The notes beneath the pieces were generated by a model. It worked only from the letters and a program-made list of their open reading frames with translations, made no database searches and was not told where the DNA came from. From Eubacteriaceae bacterium (lineage in GTDB: Bacteria > Bacillota > Clostridia > Eubacteriales > Anaerofustaceae), in contig WRIY01000025.1 of the NCBI GenBank assembly GCA_009782515.1, positions 1 through 36,393 of the forward strand: a DNA stretch of 36,393 nt, in the 5' to 3' direction. This document shows positions 1 through 8,931 of the stretch, piece after piece (position 1 is the first letter of the stretch; the number at the start of each line of letters is the position of its first letter). A program made the translations under genes and the position numbers.

Positions 1-1062
1 TTTGCTGTATTGACAGGGGTGCTGAGGGTATCAAAAGAAAGCGTATTTTCAGGCCTTAACAACATAACAGTATATTCGGCGTTTGATGAGGAATTCAGCA
101 GCCACTTTGGCTTTGCTGAAGAGGAAGTAGCCGCTATGCTCAGCTATTATGGCATTGAGGATCGTATGGCTGACATGAAAAAATACTATGACGGCTACAA
201 GATGGGCAGCTTCGAAATGTACAACCCTTGGTCTGTAGTGAGGCAGTGCAGCCGTATGGTTATGAATAAAAGCGCCGAGCCTGAAATGTATTGGGCAAAC
301 ACAGCCACAAACGACTTAGTGCGAGACATGTTAAAGCGCGACGGCTTAGAAGCGCTGTCTTCTATTGAGGATCTTATATCTGGAGGCACTGTCGAAAAGA
401 GGGTGTCAATTATGGCAACATACAGGGACCTTATAGACACTCCCGGCAGTGAGGCTTTGTGGGGCATGATGTTTTTGGCAGGCTACCTCACATGGGTTAG
501 GAGGGTAAATAATCATGTTTATGAGCTCAGGGCGCCCAACCTTGAAATTAGGGACGCGCTGAGGGAAGATGCGCTTTCGTGGGCAATCTCGTCTATGCCA
601 ATAGACGGGGCAAAGGCCGATGGGCTATATTCGGCTTTGCTTGCAGGAAATGCTGAGGAGGCAGAGGCTGCAATTAACGATCTCCTTGAAAATGTTTTTA
701 GCGTCAGGGATGGCGTTGTAGCCCATGGAAGCTTCAAGATAAGCCAGGAAAGGCACTACCACCTAATTACAGCAGTACTGCTTGCTTGCAGCAGCTGGGA
801 TGTGAAAAGCGAAGCCGAGTCCGGCGATGGGTACGCCGACATCGTCTGCACGAGCAAAGACGCCAATGCAGCAATCATTATTGAAGAGAAGTATTCTGCA
901 AGAATTGACGATGCAAGCCTTTCAAAGAAAGCAGAGGAGGGTATCGAACAGATTATTGCCAAGAGGTATGTTAAAGCCGTCCAGGGCTATAACATTGTTG
1001 TTGCCGTAGGCATAGCGTACGCAAGCAGAAAGTGCAAGATAGCTGTAAGGCGGCTAATGTAG
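1..1062 (+). CDS. PD-(D/E)XK nuclease / AAA-ATPase-like protein (5' end outside window)
   Basis: The reading frame is open from base 1 (FAVLTGVLR...), so the gene begins upstream and only its C-terminal ~353 residues are seen. The sequence matches the family that joins an AAA-ATPase-like domain (PF09820) to a C-terminal PD-(D/E)XK nuclease domain (DUF1703/PF08011). The nuclease core is visible near the C-terminus: GDGYAD supplies the Asp and, about 14 residues on, IIIEEK supplies the E-x-K. These multi-copy genes are common in gut Firmicutes and Bacteroidetes; their role is unproven. A close paralogue (roughly 70-75% identical by eye) lies inverted at 33174-34373. A TTG at position 10 could be taken as a start, but the paralogue shows that homology continues through it, so it is not the true start. 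Confidence 0.85.
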   Translation, partial: FAVLTGVLRVSKESVFSGLNNITVYSAFDEEFSSHFGFAEEEVAAMLSYYGIEDRMADMKKYYDGYKMGSFEMYNPWSVVRQCSRMVMNKSAEPEMYWANTATNDLVRDMLKRDGLEALSSIEDLISGGTVEKRVSIMATYRDLIDTPGSEALWGMMFLAGYLTWVRRVNNHVYELRAPNLEIRDALREDALSWAISSMPIDGAKADGLYSALLAGNAEEAEAAINDLLENVFSVRDGVVAHGSFKISQERHYHLITAVLLACSSWDVKSEAESGDGYADIVCTSKDANAAIIIEEKYSARIDDASLSKKAEEGIEQIIAKRYVKAVQGYNIVVAVGIAYASRKCKIAVRRLM

Positions 1063-1475
1063 GTTGCCATCAACTGGCACTGCCTTGCTGGGCAGATTGT
1101 CTATTGCCATTGTTGCAAGATAGACATCAGGAGGTTTCTGAGCACATCGTTGAAGGTGCGCGTGAAGTGTAAGCTTCAAAATAAGCGGAGCGCTCATGCT
1201 GCCCTTGCCCTTAGGCAGGCGCGGGCGGTTTCGCTCTCATTGCCTTCCAGGGCATATGATGTTATGCTTGATATAGAATATTTTCAACATAGATACACAC
1301 GCATTCAACATGGGGTATAATGACAATAACACATTTAACGCCATTTTATTCCCTTCTGCTCTAAATCGCTGAGAGTTTTATACGGCTGGAAAGCAAAAGC
1401 AAACCTGGAGTAAGATGGCTTGCAGATGATTGATTTTGTATATGCATCAAATGATGCAACCTAAGGAGGAAATAA
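1063..1475. other. Intergenic stretch, possible promoter only
   Basis: No convincing gene is visible. The minus strand has a 47-codon open frame (1054-1197) with protein-like composition that overlaps the end of the preceding gene, but it has only a weak ribosome binding site and no recognisable homology. A TATAAT lies at 1316-1321. Confidence 0.4.
1316..1321 (+). promoter_or_regulatory. Possible -10 box for the UroD-like gene
   Basis: A perfect TATAAT lies about 155 bases upstream of the ATG at 1476. No good -35 is found at 16-18 bases, so this is a weak call. It would give a long untranslated leader. Confidence 0.3.
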
Positions 1476-2570
1476 ATGGCGAACTATCCTTTTTCACAAA
1501 CAGAAGTTGACACAACAGAAACTTACCCGCCACGCTTCGCGGGCATGGCACCGATGAAAAAGTTCGATACCCCAATCAGCCCGAAAGAAAACTACAGGCT
1601 CGTCTACGAGCGCAAACTGCCTCTGTGGATCCCAATGGGATCTGACGCAGCTGGGATGACCCCGCGGATCGATCCAGACAATATAGCCAGGAATTTTGTC
1701 TTTGAAACGAACCTTCTTGCTCCTGAAGAGCAAACAGGCGGCAAAGACAGGCATAACATCGATTGGATCTACGTGCCACAAGCAGGCGGATCAATGGTGC
1801 AGCCAGGCAGCCCAACTCTCAAAAATGCGAATGATTGGGAAAAGGTGATATACATGCCTGACGTGGACTCTTGGGCCTGGGAACTGTCTGCCGAAGCAAA
1901 TAAGGATTTTGCAGCACCGGAGCGTTGGCGCACTGTCACAATTCTTACAGGCTTCTTTGAAAGGCTGATATCAATGATGGACTTTGCTGAAGCTGCTGTA
2001 GCCCTTATCGATGAAGATCAGCAGGCAGCAGTGCAGGGTTTATTTCAAGCGTTAGTTGAAATGTACAAAAAAATGATCACGAATTATGTGAAATATTTCA
2101 AAGTTGATGCAATCAGCTTCCATGACGATTGGGGATCACAAACCTCACCATTCTTCTCGCTAGACACAGCTATGGAGATGATCGTTCCATACATCAAGCA
2201 AGTAGTCGATCATTGCCACGAGCTTGGCATTTATTACGATCAGCATTCATGCGGCAAAAATGAAAAGCTTGTACCCGCATACATAGCTACTGGGGCTGAC
2301 TCATGGTCAGGCCAGGACATGAATGACAAAGACATGCTCTACAGCCAGTATGGTGGCCAGATAATACTTGGCATGAATACAGGCCTGCCAGGATTCGGAT
2401 CTCCAATTGTGCCAACTCCTGAGGAGGAAGTTGCTGCTGCAAAAAAATTCATTGAAAAGTTTGGAGCAGATTATGCTTCAAAGCCGGTATTTGCTGGGTT
2501 TGCGATGTCTCCGATTTTCGTCGAGACTCTGTATGTCGAAAGCAGAAAGCTGTTTGAGTCAATGAGGTAG
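1476..2570 (+). CDS. Uroporphyrinogen decarboxylase-fold (MtaA/CmuA-like) methyltransferase
   Basis: A 364-residue protein of the URO-D superfamily branch that includes the zinc methyltransferases of methylotrophic metabolism (MtaA, MtbA, CmuA). These move methyl groups between corrinoid proteins and a thiol. Visible features are a FHDDWGSQTS segment (residues ~215-224), a typical URO-D barrel strand, and DQHSCGK with His257 and Cys259, matching the H-x-C zinc ligands of MtaA-type enzymes. The third ligand, usually a Cys about 70-80 residues later, is absent: no Cys follows C259. The start has a strong ribosome binding site (AAGGAGG) six to seven bases before ATG. It is a single-gene unit with its own terminator at 2652-2691. 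No corrinoid protein is adjacent, so substrate and partner are unknown. True heme-pathway HemE is less likely given the H-x-C motif. Confidence 0.8.
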   Translation: MANYPFSQTEVDTTETYPPRFAGMAPMKKFDTPISPKENYRLVYERKLPLWIPMGSDAAGMTPRIDPDNIARNFVFETNLLAPEEQTGGKDRHNIDWIYVPQAGGSMVQPGSPTLKNANDWEKVIYMPDVDSWAWELSAEANKDFAAPERWRTVTILTGFFERLISMMDFAEAAVALIDEDQQAAVQGLFQALVEMYKKMITNYVKYFKVDAISFHDDWGSQTSPFFSLDTAMEMIVPYIKQVVDHCHELGIYYDQHSCGKNEKLVPAYIATGADSWSGQDMNDKDMLYSQYGGQIILGMNTGLPGFGSPIVPTPEEEVAAAKKFIEKFGADYASKPVFAGFAMSPIFVETLYVESRKLFESMR

Positions 2571-2651
2571 CGCTAACCGGCTTTGCAGTAACAGGGAATG
2601 GTTCTTGATCGCAATGATATATACAAGAACCGAGCACAGCATTAACAGCAT

Positions 2652-2691
2652 GCAAAAAGGGTTGCCATATTTAATTGCACCCTTTTTTTGC
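2652..2691 (+). terminator. Intrinsic terminator of the UroD-like gene
   Basis: The arm AAAAAGGG plus TGC pairs with GCA plus CCC followed by a seven-T run (2683-2689). It lies about 80 bases after the stop at 2570. Confidence 0.8.
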
Positions 2692-2758
2692 TGCTGTCAA
2701 CATACCCGTACAATTATGGCAGTGGCGATAGCAGCCTATGAAAAGAATGGAGAGCGTG

Positions 2759-3124
2759 ATGGATATCAGAATCATTACAATAAACAGTGCGAAAATTGCT
2801 TTAGCCAATAGTGGGGAAGTGATAATCTCAGACAGCCAGACAGCCTTGGATTTTGCTGTAGGCATCGGGTATGGGCATGATTGCCACAATATTGCGATTA
2901 ATAAAGAGGCTATCAATGAATCCTTCTTCGATCTCACGTCAGGGTTGGCAGGGGAGATCACCCAGAAGCTTGTGAATTATAGGTACAGGCTCGCAATTAT
3001 CGGAGACTATTCAGCATATCAAAGCAGCTCTCTTAAAGCGTTCATATTTGAGAGCAACAATGGCAACTGCTTATTTTTTGTGGCTAGTGAACAGGAAGCA
3101 ATAGAAAAGTTAGCCGAGCTATGA
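2759..3124 (+). CDS. DUF4180 domain protein
   Basis: A 121-residue protein that matches the DUF4180 pattern throughout: a beta-rich N-terminus, an ALDFAVGIGY segment, FFDLTSGLAGEITQKL, then LAIIGDYS and AFIFESN, ending in a short helix (SEQEAIEKLAEL). The family is small, cytoplasmic and of unknown function, often stand-alone in Firmicutes. I chose the ATG at 2759 because GGAG (2749-2752) sits six bases before it; in-frame ATGs at 2738 and 2747 lack such a site. The gene lies between the terminator of the UroD-like gene and a convergent pseudogene. No promoter is obvious. Confidence 0.8.
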   Translation: MDIRIITINSAKIALANSGEVIISDSQTALDFAVGIGYGHDCHNIAINKEAINESFFDLTSGLAGEITQKLVNYRYRLAIIGDYSAYQSSSLKAFIFESNNGNCLFFVASEQEAIEKLAEL

Positions 3125-3344
3125 ATCCCAGGAATCCGAATAGAATTTGCTGATGCTGTATACAGGCAGGTTTTCCCACAGTAGCGAAAAGCCTCACCGG
3201 GGGCAAAGTGCCGATGCTCTTGCAGCTAAGGGGAATTGAGGCATAACATGTGCAATTAGCTGCTTAGTAGCCTTTTGTTGGCTGAGAAGCTCTTGCCAGG
3301 AACTGGCTCTCAAGGGCTAAACTGTAGTTAAATATCCTTCCAAA

Positions 3345-4629
3345 TTAAAAAAGGGCATACAATGGTATGTTGAGAAGGCCGTTATCAAGGCGCAAGTTCG
3401 ACAACGACGTGCGGATTGACAATTCGGGGTTGTATCGCTCGCGATAAATTTTCAAGCTTTTCGCTTGCAGGTTTATACTTGCCTTGGCTTCAACAGGATA
3501 TACGAGTTTATCGCCAAAGAAGACAAAATCAACCTCCGCTGTTGCTCCCGAAGTCCAATAATACACGCTTCGGATAAAGCCTTTCGCCGATAGTTCGGAG
3601 AGCACATATTGTTCGGTTAAAGCTCCTTTGAATTCCTCGAAAACTTTTAAGCCGTCCAGTATCGCCGCCGGCGGCAATTCGCTCATATAGCGGAGCAGCC
3701 CAACATCAAGATGGTAAAGCTTGAAGGCTTTCAAATCCTCGAAAGCTTTTAGCGGCCAGGAAGGTTTCGTTATCCTGCCGACCTTGGGGAGCAGTCCGCT
3801 GTCAAGCAGCCACAGCATCGCTTCCTCATAATCACGCGCCCTCGCTCCCTCGCGAACCAAGCCATATATGAATTTTTATTCTCTTTAGCAAGCTGTGAGG
3901 GTACACTGTTCCACAGATAGCGAAGTTTGGGCACTATGCTTTTCGGAGCATGTTTGGAAAAATCGTTTTCGTATGTCTCAAGCATATCGCGTAACCGCGC
4001 TTCAACCGCCGAGAAATCACGCATGCCAAGCCATGTGCTGACAGCACCAGGCATGCCGCCGATAACTAGATAGAGTTTCAAATAATCAGCCAGCTTGTCG
4101 GCAATTGCTTTTGGTATTTCGTTTATGCCGTTATTCCTTATAAAGCTAATTAATGCTTCCTCGCCATTGGCAAGCAAAAATTCCTCATAGTTTAAGGGTT
4201 CGAGCATAAGACAATCCACCTTGCCTACAGGAAACGAAGTTCCGCTATGCAGCGCGGCTCCAAGCAGTGAGCCTGCACAGCAAATAGCATACTCAGGAGC
4301 GTTTTCAGCAAAGTATTTTAACGAGGTTAAAGCTCGTGGCATCTCCTGCACTTCATCAAATATAATGAGTGTTTTCTGCTGCATTATTTTCTTTGCGTGC
4401 AGCGCGCCAAGTAAGTCGATAATTCTCATTGGAGAAATATCGCCATCAAAAATTTCATTCAATCCGGGCTCGGCCTCAAAGTTTATATACAATACATCAT
4501 CAAATGCCGTTTTCCCAAACTCGTTGAGCAGCCACGTTTTGCCAACTTGGCGTGCGCCTTTAAGTATTAGCGGAAGGCGGTTTTTTTGTTCTACCATTTA
4601 ATTAATTCATCAAACAAGAGACGTTGCAC
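3345..4629 (-). pseudogene. DUF4143/AAA_14 ATPase, broken by two frameshifts
   Basis: Two overlapping minus frames together make one AAA_14 + DUF4143 ATPase of about 430 residues. The N part has a Walker A (GARQVGKT), a Walker B (LIIFDEVQE) and the sensor-like CCAGSLLG. The C part carries the DUF4143 region (HLDVGLLRYMS, TSGATAEVDFVF, VEAKAS). Lesion 1: at 4591-4597 the original start (GTG at 4629, with GAGGTG five bases before it) runs into a TAG after about 12 codons; adding one G restores VQRLLFDELIKW joined to VEQKNRLPLIL. Lesion 2: in the T-run at 3873-3877 one base is missing, so ENKNSY replaces the expected ENKKFIYGLVREGAR. Two independent lesions argue for a dead gene rather than a sequencing slip. 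The family is often compared with toxin or defence-linked ATPases, but its function is unknown. Confidence 0.8.
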
Positions 4630-4692
4630 AGTATCACCTCACATTTTACGAACAACATTATTTCATAATCAACACATTCATAAGGAGAATTA

Positions 4693-4812
4693 ATGTTAAC
4701 ACCCACATTTTTCAAAGGTAAATACTATTCAAGTGAAGATTGGTTGGGTAGGCATCGTTTAAGCAAGAAGCAAAATGCTTTAATGCATAACAGGCCAGAA
4801 AAAAAGCAATAA
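4693..4812 (+). CDS. Possible 39-residue small protein
   Basis: The ATG at 4693 follows AAGGAG (4682-4687) by five bases, a strong ribosome binding site. The frame runs 39 codons to TAA at 4810. The product is basic (many Lys/Arg/His), starts MLTPTFFKGKYY and ends RPEKKQ. It has no membrane segment or signal and no family I recognise. It lies 33 bases upstream of the DUF1905 gene and may share its transcript. It could instead be a leader peptide or chance. Confidence 0.4.
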   Translation: MLTPTFFKGKYYSSEDWLGRHRLSKKQNALMHNRPEKKQ

Positions 4813-4845
4813 ATGTATATAATGTAATGAAATTGGAGTACTGTT

Positions 4846-5145
4846 ATGGGCAACGAAATTAATTCTAAAACATACGAGTTCAATGCAATAATACAAAAAG
4901 TTCCAGACCAAGATGGCGCTTACGTTGCATTCCCATATGATATTTACAAAGAATTTGGCAAAGGGCGAGTAAAAGTACATGCAACATTTGATGGAGAAGC
5001 ATATGATGGCAGCATCGTAAACATGGGCGTCAAGCATCCGGATGGCTCCATATGCTACATTATTGGGATACGCAAAGACATTAGAGTTAAAATTCGCAAA
5101 GCGCCAGGCGACAGCATTAAAGTAACAATAAAAGAAAGGCAGTGA
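4846..5145 (+). CDS. DUF1905 domain protein
   Basis: A 99-residue protein with the DUF1905 (PF08922) pattern: YEFNAIIQKVPDQDGAYVAFP, then a phenylalanine-glycine turn (EFGKGRVKVHATFDG), an IGIRKDIR segment, and a final GDSIKVTI strand. The family is a small beta-barrel, often fused to or beside YdeI-like proteins, with no assigned activity. TTGGAG lies a few bases before the ATG. No partner gene is adjacent except a possible 39-residue ORF upstream. Confidence 0.85.
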   Translation: MGNEINSKTYEFNAIIQKVPDQDGAYVAFPYDIYKEFGKGRVKVHATFDGEAYDGSIVNMGVKHPDGSICYIIGIRKDIRVKIRKAPGDSIKVTIKERQ

Positions 5146-5703
5146 GCACGGCGTTTCAATGTTTGCTGGCAATCCATAGTGCATTCTTGTAACCAGCCTC
5201 TTGAAATAAGCTTCAAGCTGAACTTCAAGCTTTGCCAACAAGCATCTATCTTCAAATATAAAACATGACTAGCTTTTTGGGCTGCACACTCCTCTACAGG
5301 CAAGCTTTCCTTTGCATAGCGCATCCCAAAAGGGGTAGCGAGGCAATGCTCTAGCCGCAGCTATATTGCCGTTTAGAGCGCCATATTAGCCCATGGCTGT
5401 TTTGTCCTGAATTTTTGCTTCATAAGCGCAAGCCTGTGCAATAAGGGCTGCTGCGCTGTATGAAAAGCAGAAAAAAAATAAACGAAAAAGCAAGCCTTTT
5501 AGGCTAATACACAGCTAGGAATAAAGGTATACAGATTCCACGCTCTTTTTAAGCTAAATGAGATATGCAAGAGGAAGGCTACAGAGGGCATGCGCTCTGC
5601 CTTTAGCCCGTGAGCGGATTGCCTTGCCGAAATAATCGTGGTTCTGGCTGCCATGCACTCTCAAGGCTGTAATTGAGTTTGATGTTACTTCCAATGTGGA
5701 TAA
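5146..5703. other. Non-coding or decayed stretch
   Basis: About 560 bases with no intact gene. On the minus strand at 5150-5330 two overlapping frames have protein-like stretches (one with KLEVQLEAYFKRLV), which may be a decayed gene end, but I cannot assign a family. Confidence 0.4.
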
Positions 5704-5740
5704 CAAAAAAGAGAGCATGATCGCTCATACCCTCTTTTGT
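5704..5740 (-). terminator. Intrinsic terminator of the Ltp-like lipoprotein gene
   Basis: Read on the minus strand, an AAAAGAGGG-type arm pairs with CTCTCTTTT around a GCGATC loop region and ends in a six-T run (plus-strand A-run 5705-5710). It lies about 30 bases past the stop of the gene ending at 5769. A T-rich end on the plus side also makes it partly bidirectional. Confidence 0.75.
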
Positions 5741-5768
5741 TTCGCACTTTAAGCACAATTATCAGCCT

Positions 5769-7076
5769 TTATAAGCCATTTTCTTTAGCGCCATGCTCAG
5801 CCTGCTCTTTGGTATACCCGTCATAAACAAGCTGGTCAATTAACTTTTCTTTAGTAAATGGCATGTATTCGAGGTATTCCTTAGCTGATTTAACTGCTTG
5901 CTCCATCCAGTCAGCGCCGCAATTGTCAGCTCCATACTTTGCTTGCTCACTGGTAAACTTCTCGTACTCCAGCTGATAGATAAGGCCGCTGTTTGAAAAA
6001 GCGGAGTATTCGATGTATCTCTTAGCTGACTTAAGCGCTTGCGCTCTCCAGTCTGCTCCGCAGTTATCGGCTGCGTAAACAGCATCCTCATGAGTATATT
6101 TATCGAATTCCAGCTGCTCTATTATTCCAAGGTAGGAATATGGCGAAAAGCTCAAATACTGCTTGGCTGACTTAATGGCATTTGCTTGGCTGGCTGTTGC
6201 GCCTGCAGGAGCCACAGCGGTATCCGGCAAAGTTCCATTTGCATCAGGCTCATCTTCAGGATCGCCACTTGGAAAGCTCTCCTGATCTCCCTCGACAGCG
6301 GCTGCTGCCAGCATCTCTCCATATACGTCATCTACGTAAACAGGATAGTACTTTGCATTGCCGTTTAACAGCCTGGTTATAATCAGTGCGGGATGGTTGT
6401 TAAAGTCTTCTGAAATGCCAAGATAGGCTCCGAATACTGTGATCGTATTCCCGATATGTATGGGCATTTTCTCATACTGGCCGCTTGAAGCAATTAGCCA
6501 TTGGTTCCCGTTTTCGCTAACAGTATACGCGAAGCCAAAGCCAGCTTCGTGAATAATCTCCACTATGCACTCAAGCTGCAGCAGGGTTCCATCGAGGCTG
6601 TTTAGCGGATCAGGCGTAGTATACTTTGAGTAATCATCTACTTTTTGGTATAGGCTCAGCCACTCCGGCGGTTCAATGCTCTTAAGGCTAATCAGTACCT
6701 TTTCATCCAGGTCTTCTAATAAAAATTCCGTATCCCCGTTTGACAGCTTTTGCTTCGTTTCGCTTGTATCCTTTACAAGAAAACCCCATTTAGCAATCAG
6801 TTCGCCATACGCTTCAGCGACTTCATAAAGCGCCTCTTCGTCTATGCCGGAAATGTCATATGTGTAGACTGTATAATCTCCACTTGCTGTTTTTTCAGCT
6901 AATTCAATCTCGGCAAAGAGCCCGAAGTCAGGGACATCAGGAAAATCTTCATAGAATATCGACTGTTTCTCCTGAACATCATTGTCTTGTGTTGGAACTA
7001 CTGTGTTTCTTGTGCCGCTGCTGCATGCTGAAAGCAGCAATGCCAGCAATAGCACAGCTGATATCGTCCTCTTCAT
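5769..7076 (-). CDS. Ltp-family lipoprotein with three C-terminal repeats
   Basis: A 435-residue lipoprotein. The N-terminus MKRTISAVLLLALLLSAC is a clear lipoprotein signal with lipobox LSAC, so I start at 7076 rather than at upstream in-frame ATGs that would put 34 extra residues in front of the signal. AAAGG lies about 11 bases upstream. The middle (~30-290) is an unassigned extracellular region rich in Asp, Glu and Tyr. The last ~140 residues are three tandem copies of the PF07553 unit: each has SAKxYL/I..(S/M)PF, then a (L/I)..QL..(D/E)K(Y/F)T segment, and two end in (Y)(A/G)ADNCGADW. This family includes Ltp of the Streptococcus thermophilus phage TP-J34, a superinfection-exclusion protein that blocks DNA injection, and many chromosomal surface proteins. 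A cell-surface role is well supported; phage exclusion is inference. Confidence 0.85.
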   Translation of the reverse strand: MKRTISAVLLLALLLSACSSGTRNTVVPTQDNDVQEKQSIFYEDFPDVPDFGLFAEIELAEKTASGDYTVYTYDISGIDEEALYEVAEAYGELIAKWGFLVKDTSETKQKLSNGDTEFLLEDLDEKVLISLKSIEPPEWLSLYQKVDDYSKYTTPDPLNSLDGTLLQLECIVEIIHEAGFGFAYTVSENGNQWLIASSGQYEKMPIHIGNTITVFGAYLGISEDFNNHPALIITRLLNGNAKYYPVYVDDVYGEMLAAAAVEGDQESFPSGDPEDEPDANGTLPDTAVAPAGATASQANAIKSAKQYLSFSPYSYLGIIEQLEFDKYTHEDAVYAADNCGADWRAQALKSAKRYIEYSAFSNSGLIYQLEYEKFTSEQAKYGADNCGADWMEQAVKSAKEYLEYMPFTKEKLIDQLVYDGYTKEQAEHGAKENGL

Positions 7077-7216
7077 AATTCTAATAACCTTTCTTTCTTT
7101 AATTAACATAAATGGTGCTCTACATCCCTTAAGAACCGGAAGCATAAAGCAGGCAGGGAAATCGCTTCTGCTTGCCATTTTTTTAACATGTTGATTTAAT
7201 CAAGAGATGTGGCTAT

Positions 7217-7225
7217 ATTGTATCA
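7217..7225 (-). promoter_or_regulatory. Possible extended -10 promoter of the Ltp-like gene
   Basis: On the minus strand TGATACAAT forms an extended -10 (TGn plus TACAAT at 7217-7222), about 140 bases before the start at 7076. No good -35 is seen, which extended -10 promoters can tolerate. Confidence 0.3.
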
Positions 7226-7283
7226 TGCTTGCTATCTTCTAAGTGAGAGTGCCAAAATTAATTGTTGAAATTATGTGTGGCCT

Positions 7284-8099
7284 TTATATTTCGATGGTTG
7301 ACCCGGTTGCAATACTGTTTAACTTATCGCCCATAACGGCTTGCATATGCCTAAAAGCTTTCATGCCTGTGCAATGCCCTGTATAAAAAACAGCATCATG
7401 CTCTGAGAGCTCGGCTGCAAGCCGCTGCATTACACTCTGTGGCTCTGCAAATCTGGTTGCAGGATTGAATAAATGAAAGCCGCCTATAACTGCAGTAATC
7501 TCAGGCATATGGCGTTTTGCAGAGCGCAATATATTTGCAATGCCCTTATGCGAGCATCCTGTGAACAATACGTTCTTCCCTTTTTCTGAAATAATGAGAT
7601 TTTGCTCATGGGAAAAGCCATCCTGTTCAAAGCCGCTTGCAGATTTTTTTAGCAGGCGGCGATTGGCGGCAGTATCAAAGCTGCCCTGAACATCCGAAAA
7701 CACAAAAAGCTCATCATCAAGCCTCATCGCGCCATCTGTAAATACCAGCCGTTCGTTTTCGGCCATTAGCTTGTTTATGCCAATAGGCACTTTAGCGGAA
7801 ACAACCTTAATATAGTGCGGCTCAAAAGCATTTTTGCGCATATAAACCTTGGCATGCGCATTGGCTTTCAGAAATTCCGGCAACGCGCCGCCATGGTCTC
7901 TATGGCCATGCGATATTATCGCTGTGCCAACTTCAGAAATGTTTATTCCCAGTTTTTTTGCGTTATCAAATATCGTGCTGTCCGGGCCTATATCAAATAG
8001 TAGTTTATGGCTATCTGTCTCAACATAAATGCTTAGGCCATGTTTAGGCTTTAAGTTTTTATTTTTTGAGGTATTCTCAACAAGTATTGTAATTTTCAT
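7284..8099 (-). CDS. Metallo-beta-lactamase-fold hydrolase (COG1237 type)
   Basis: A 271-residue MBL-fold protein. The metal motif HGHRDHGG (H64, H66, D68, H69) is intact. Later histidines sit in FTGCSHKG, IGGFHLF and YTGHCTG, the layout of COG1237, the branch containing MJ0937 and the archaeal-type dihydropterin-phosphate synthase-like enzymes. Substrate is unknown. I start at MKITILVEN (8099), where family members normally begin; the frame is open 16 codons further but that segment (with LLLGKCKC) looks non-homologous. The ribosome binding site is weak. No signal peptide, so it is cytoplasmic. The neighbours do not suggest a pathway. Confidence 0.85.
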   Translation of the reverse strand: MKITILVENTSKNKNLKPKHGLSIYVETDSHKLLFDIGPDSTIFDNAKKLGINISEVGTAIISHGHRDHGGALPEFLKANAHAKVYMRKNAFEPHYIKVVSAKVPIGINKLMAENERLVFTDGAMRLDDELFVFSDVQGSFDTAANRRLLKKSASGFEQDGFSHEQNLIISEKGKNVLFTGCSHKGIANILRSAKRHMPEITAVIGGFHLFNPATRFAEPQSVMQRLAAELSEHDAVFYTGHCTGMKAFRHMQAVMGDKLNSIATGSTIEI

Positions 8100-8442
8100 A
8101 CACTTACATTTTCCCAGAAGCAGCATTTCATGCATAGCGCTGAGCAAAGGCTACTAAACACAACATAGCATGAATTAAACAAATTGCATACACTATGCCA
8201 GAAAATACAGCTTGCCAACATTCATTGCCGGTGTCTGCAAAAGCTATTGCAAGGCTTCATTTTTGTAATGCGCCTTGATTTGCACAGCACTGAACTGTGC
8301 AAACCCCCTCGCATAACTGAAAGCCGCTAACACATAAAAATGCTGTTAGCTCAGCGATAAGCTTTCTTTGCAGGAGATCAGCAAGGCGCTGCAGCCAAGC
8401 CTGATACAGGGATATAGGCTCATATGGCTTTTGGCTTCCAGG

Positions 8443-8931
8443 CTACTCTGAGTCTTCATTCTCTGCACGCTCGTGGCCAGCCAGCGGTTTGCTGCATGTT
8501 AAATAAGCCAGCTTCAGTGCAATTGGCTGTATCAAGAGGCTGACGGCATACCCGATTACGAAAGACAATGGTATTCCGCTAAGCACAGCGCGAAGATAGA
8601 ACGGAGGAAACCCTATAGCAATGGCAGTAAACAGGAAACTAAAAATAACTGTATAAAACAATGCATAGACCAGGGATTCCAGCAAAGTGCGCACAAAACT
8701 GCTGCTGCTTTCTGAGATAAACATGTCTGCGAATTTTTTTGCTGCTTTGGAAATCGGCACAAGAAAGCCGGCTGCATAGGATACAATAATGCCAATGCCT
8801 ATTTCCAATAATATGCTTGGAAATGCAACGGTGCCGGAGTGGATTAATGACATAACTATTGACATAATCGCTGAGAGGAAAACAGAAAAATAAAATGGCA
8901 TCACATATTTAAACGATTTCATTGTTAACAT
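8443..8931 (-). CDS. Small four-helix integral membrane protein (DUF2798-like)
   Basis: A 162-residue protein with four predicted membrane helices: about 10-30, 38-60, 85-110 and 117-140. The first and third helix pairs look like two related halves (SLIHSG...G near helix 2, ...PLSFVIGYAVSLL in helix 4), as in DUF2798-type proteins, though the match is by pattern only. The charged tail (HERAENEDSE) is cytoplasmic or exposed. AAAGGAG sits eight bases before the ATG at 8931, deciding it over the ATG three codons later. It has its own promoter (9067-9095). Function unknown. Confidence 0.65.
   Translation of the reverse strand: MLTMKSFKYVMPFYFSVFLSAIMSIVMSLIHSGTVAFPSILLEIGIGIIVSYAAGFLVPISKAAKKFADMFISESSSSFVRTLLESLVYALFYTVIFSFLFTAIAIGFPPFYLRAVLSGIPLSFVIGYAVSLLIQPIALKLAYLTCSKPLAGHERAENEDSE

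Noticed and set aside
1054..1197. 47-codon minus frame with protein-like composition
   Set aside because: It overlaps the end of a well-supported gene and has no strong ribosome binding site or recognised family.
3866..3882. Programmed -1 frameshift in the DUF4143 gene
   Set aside because: The run does not form a standard slippery heptamer in frame, and a second lesion at the 5' end makes decay more likely.
5055..5324. Overlapping minus frames that resemble a decayed gene
   Set aside because: They partly overlap the DUF1905 gene and I could not match them to a family in either frame.
8326..8350. Inverted repeat GCTAAC...GTTAGC
   Set aside because: No T-run on either strand and short arms, so it is not called a terminator.
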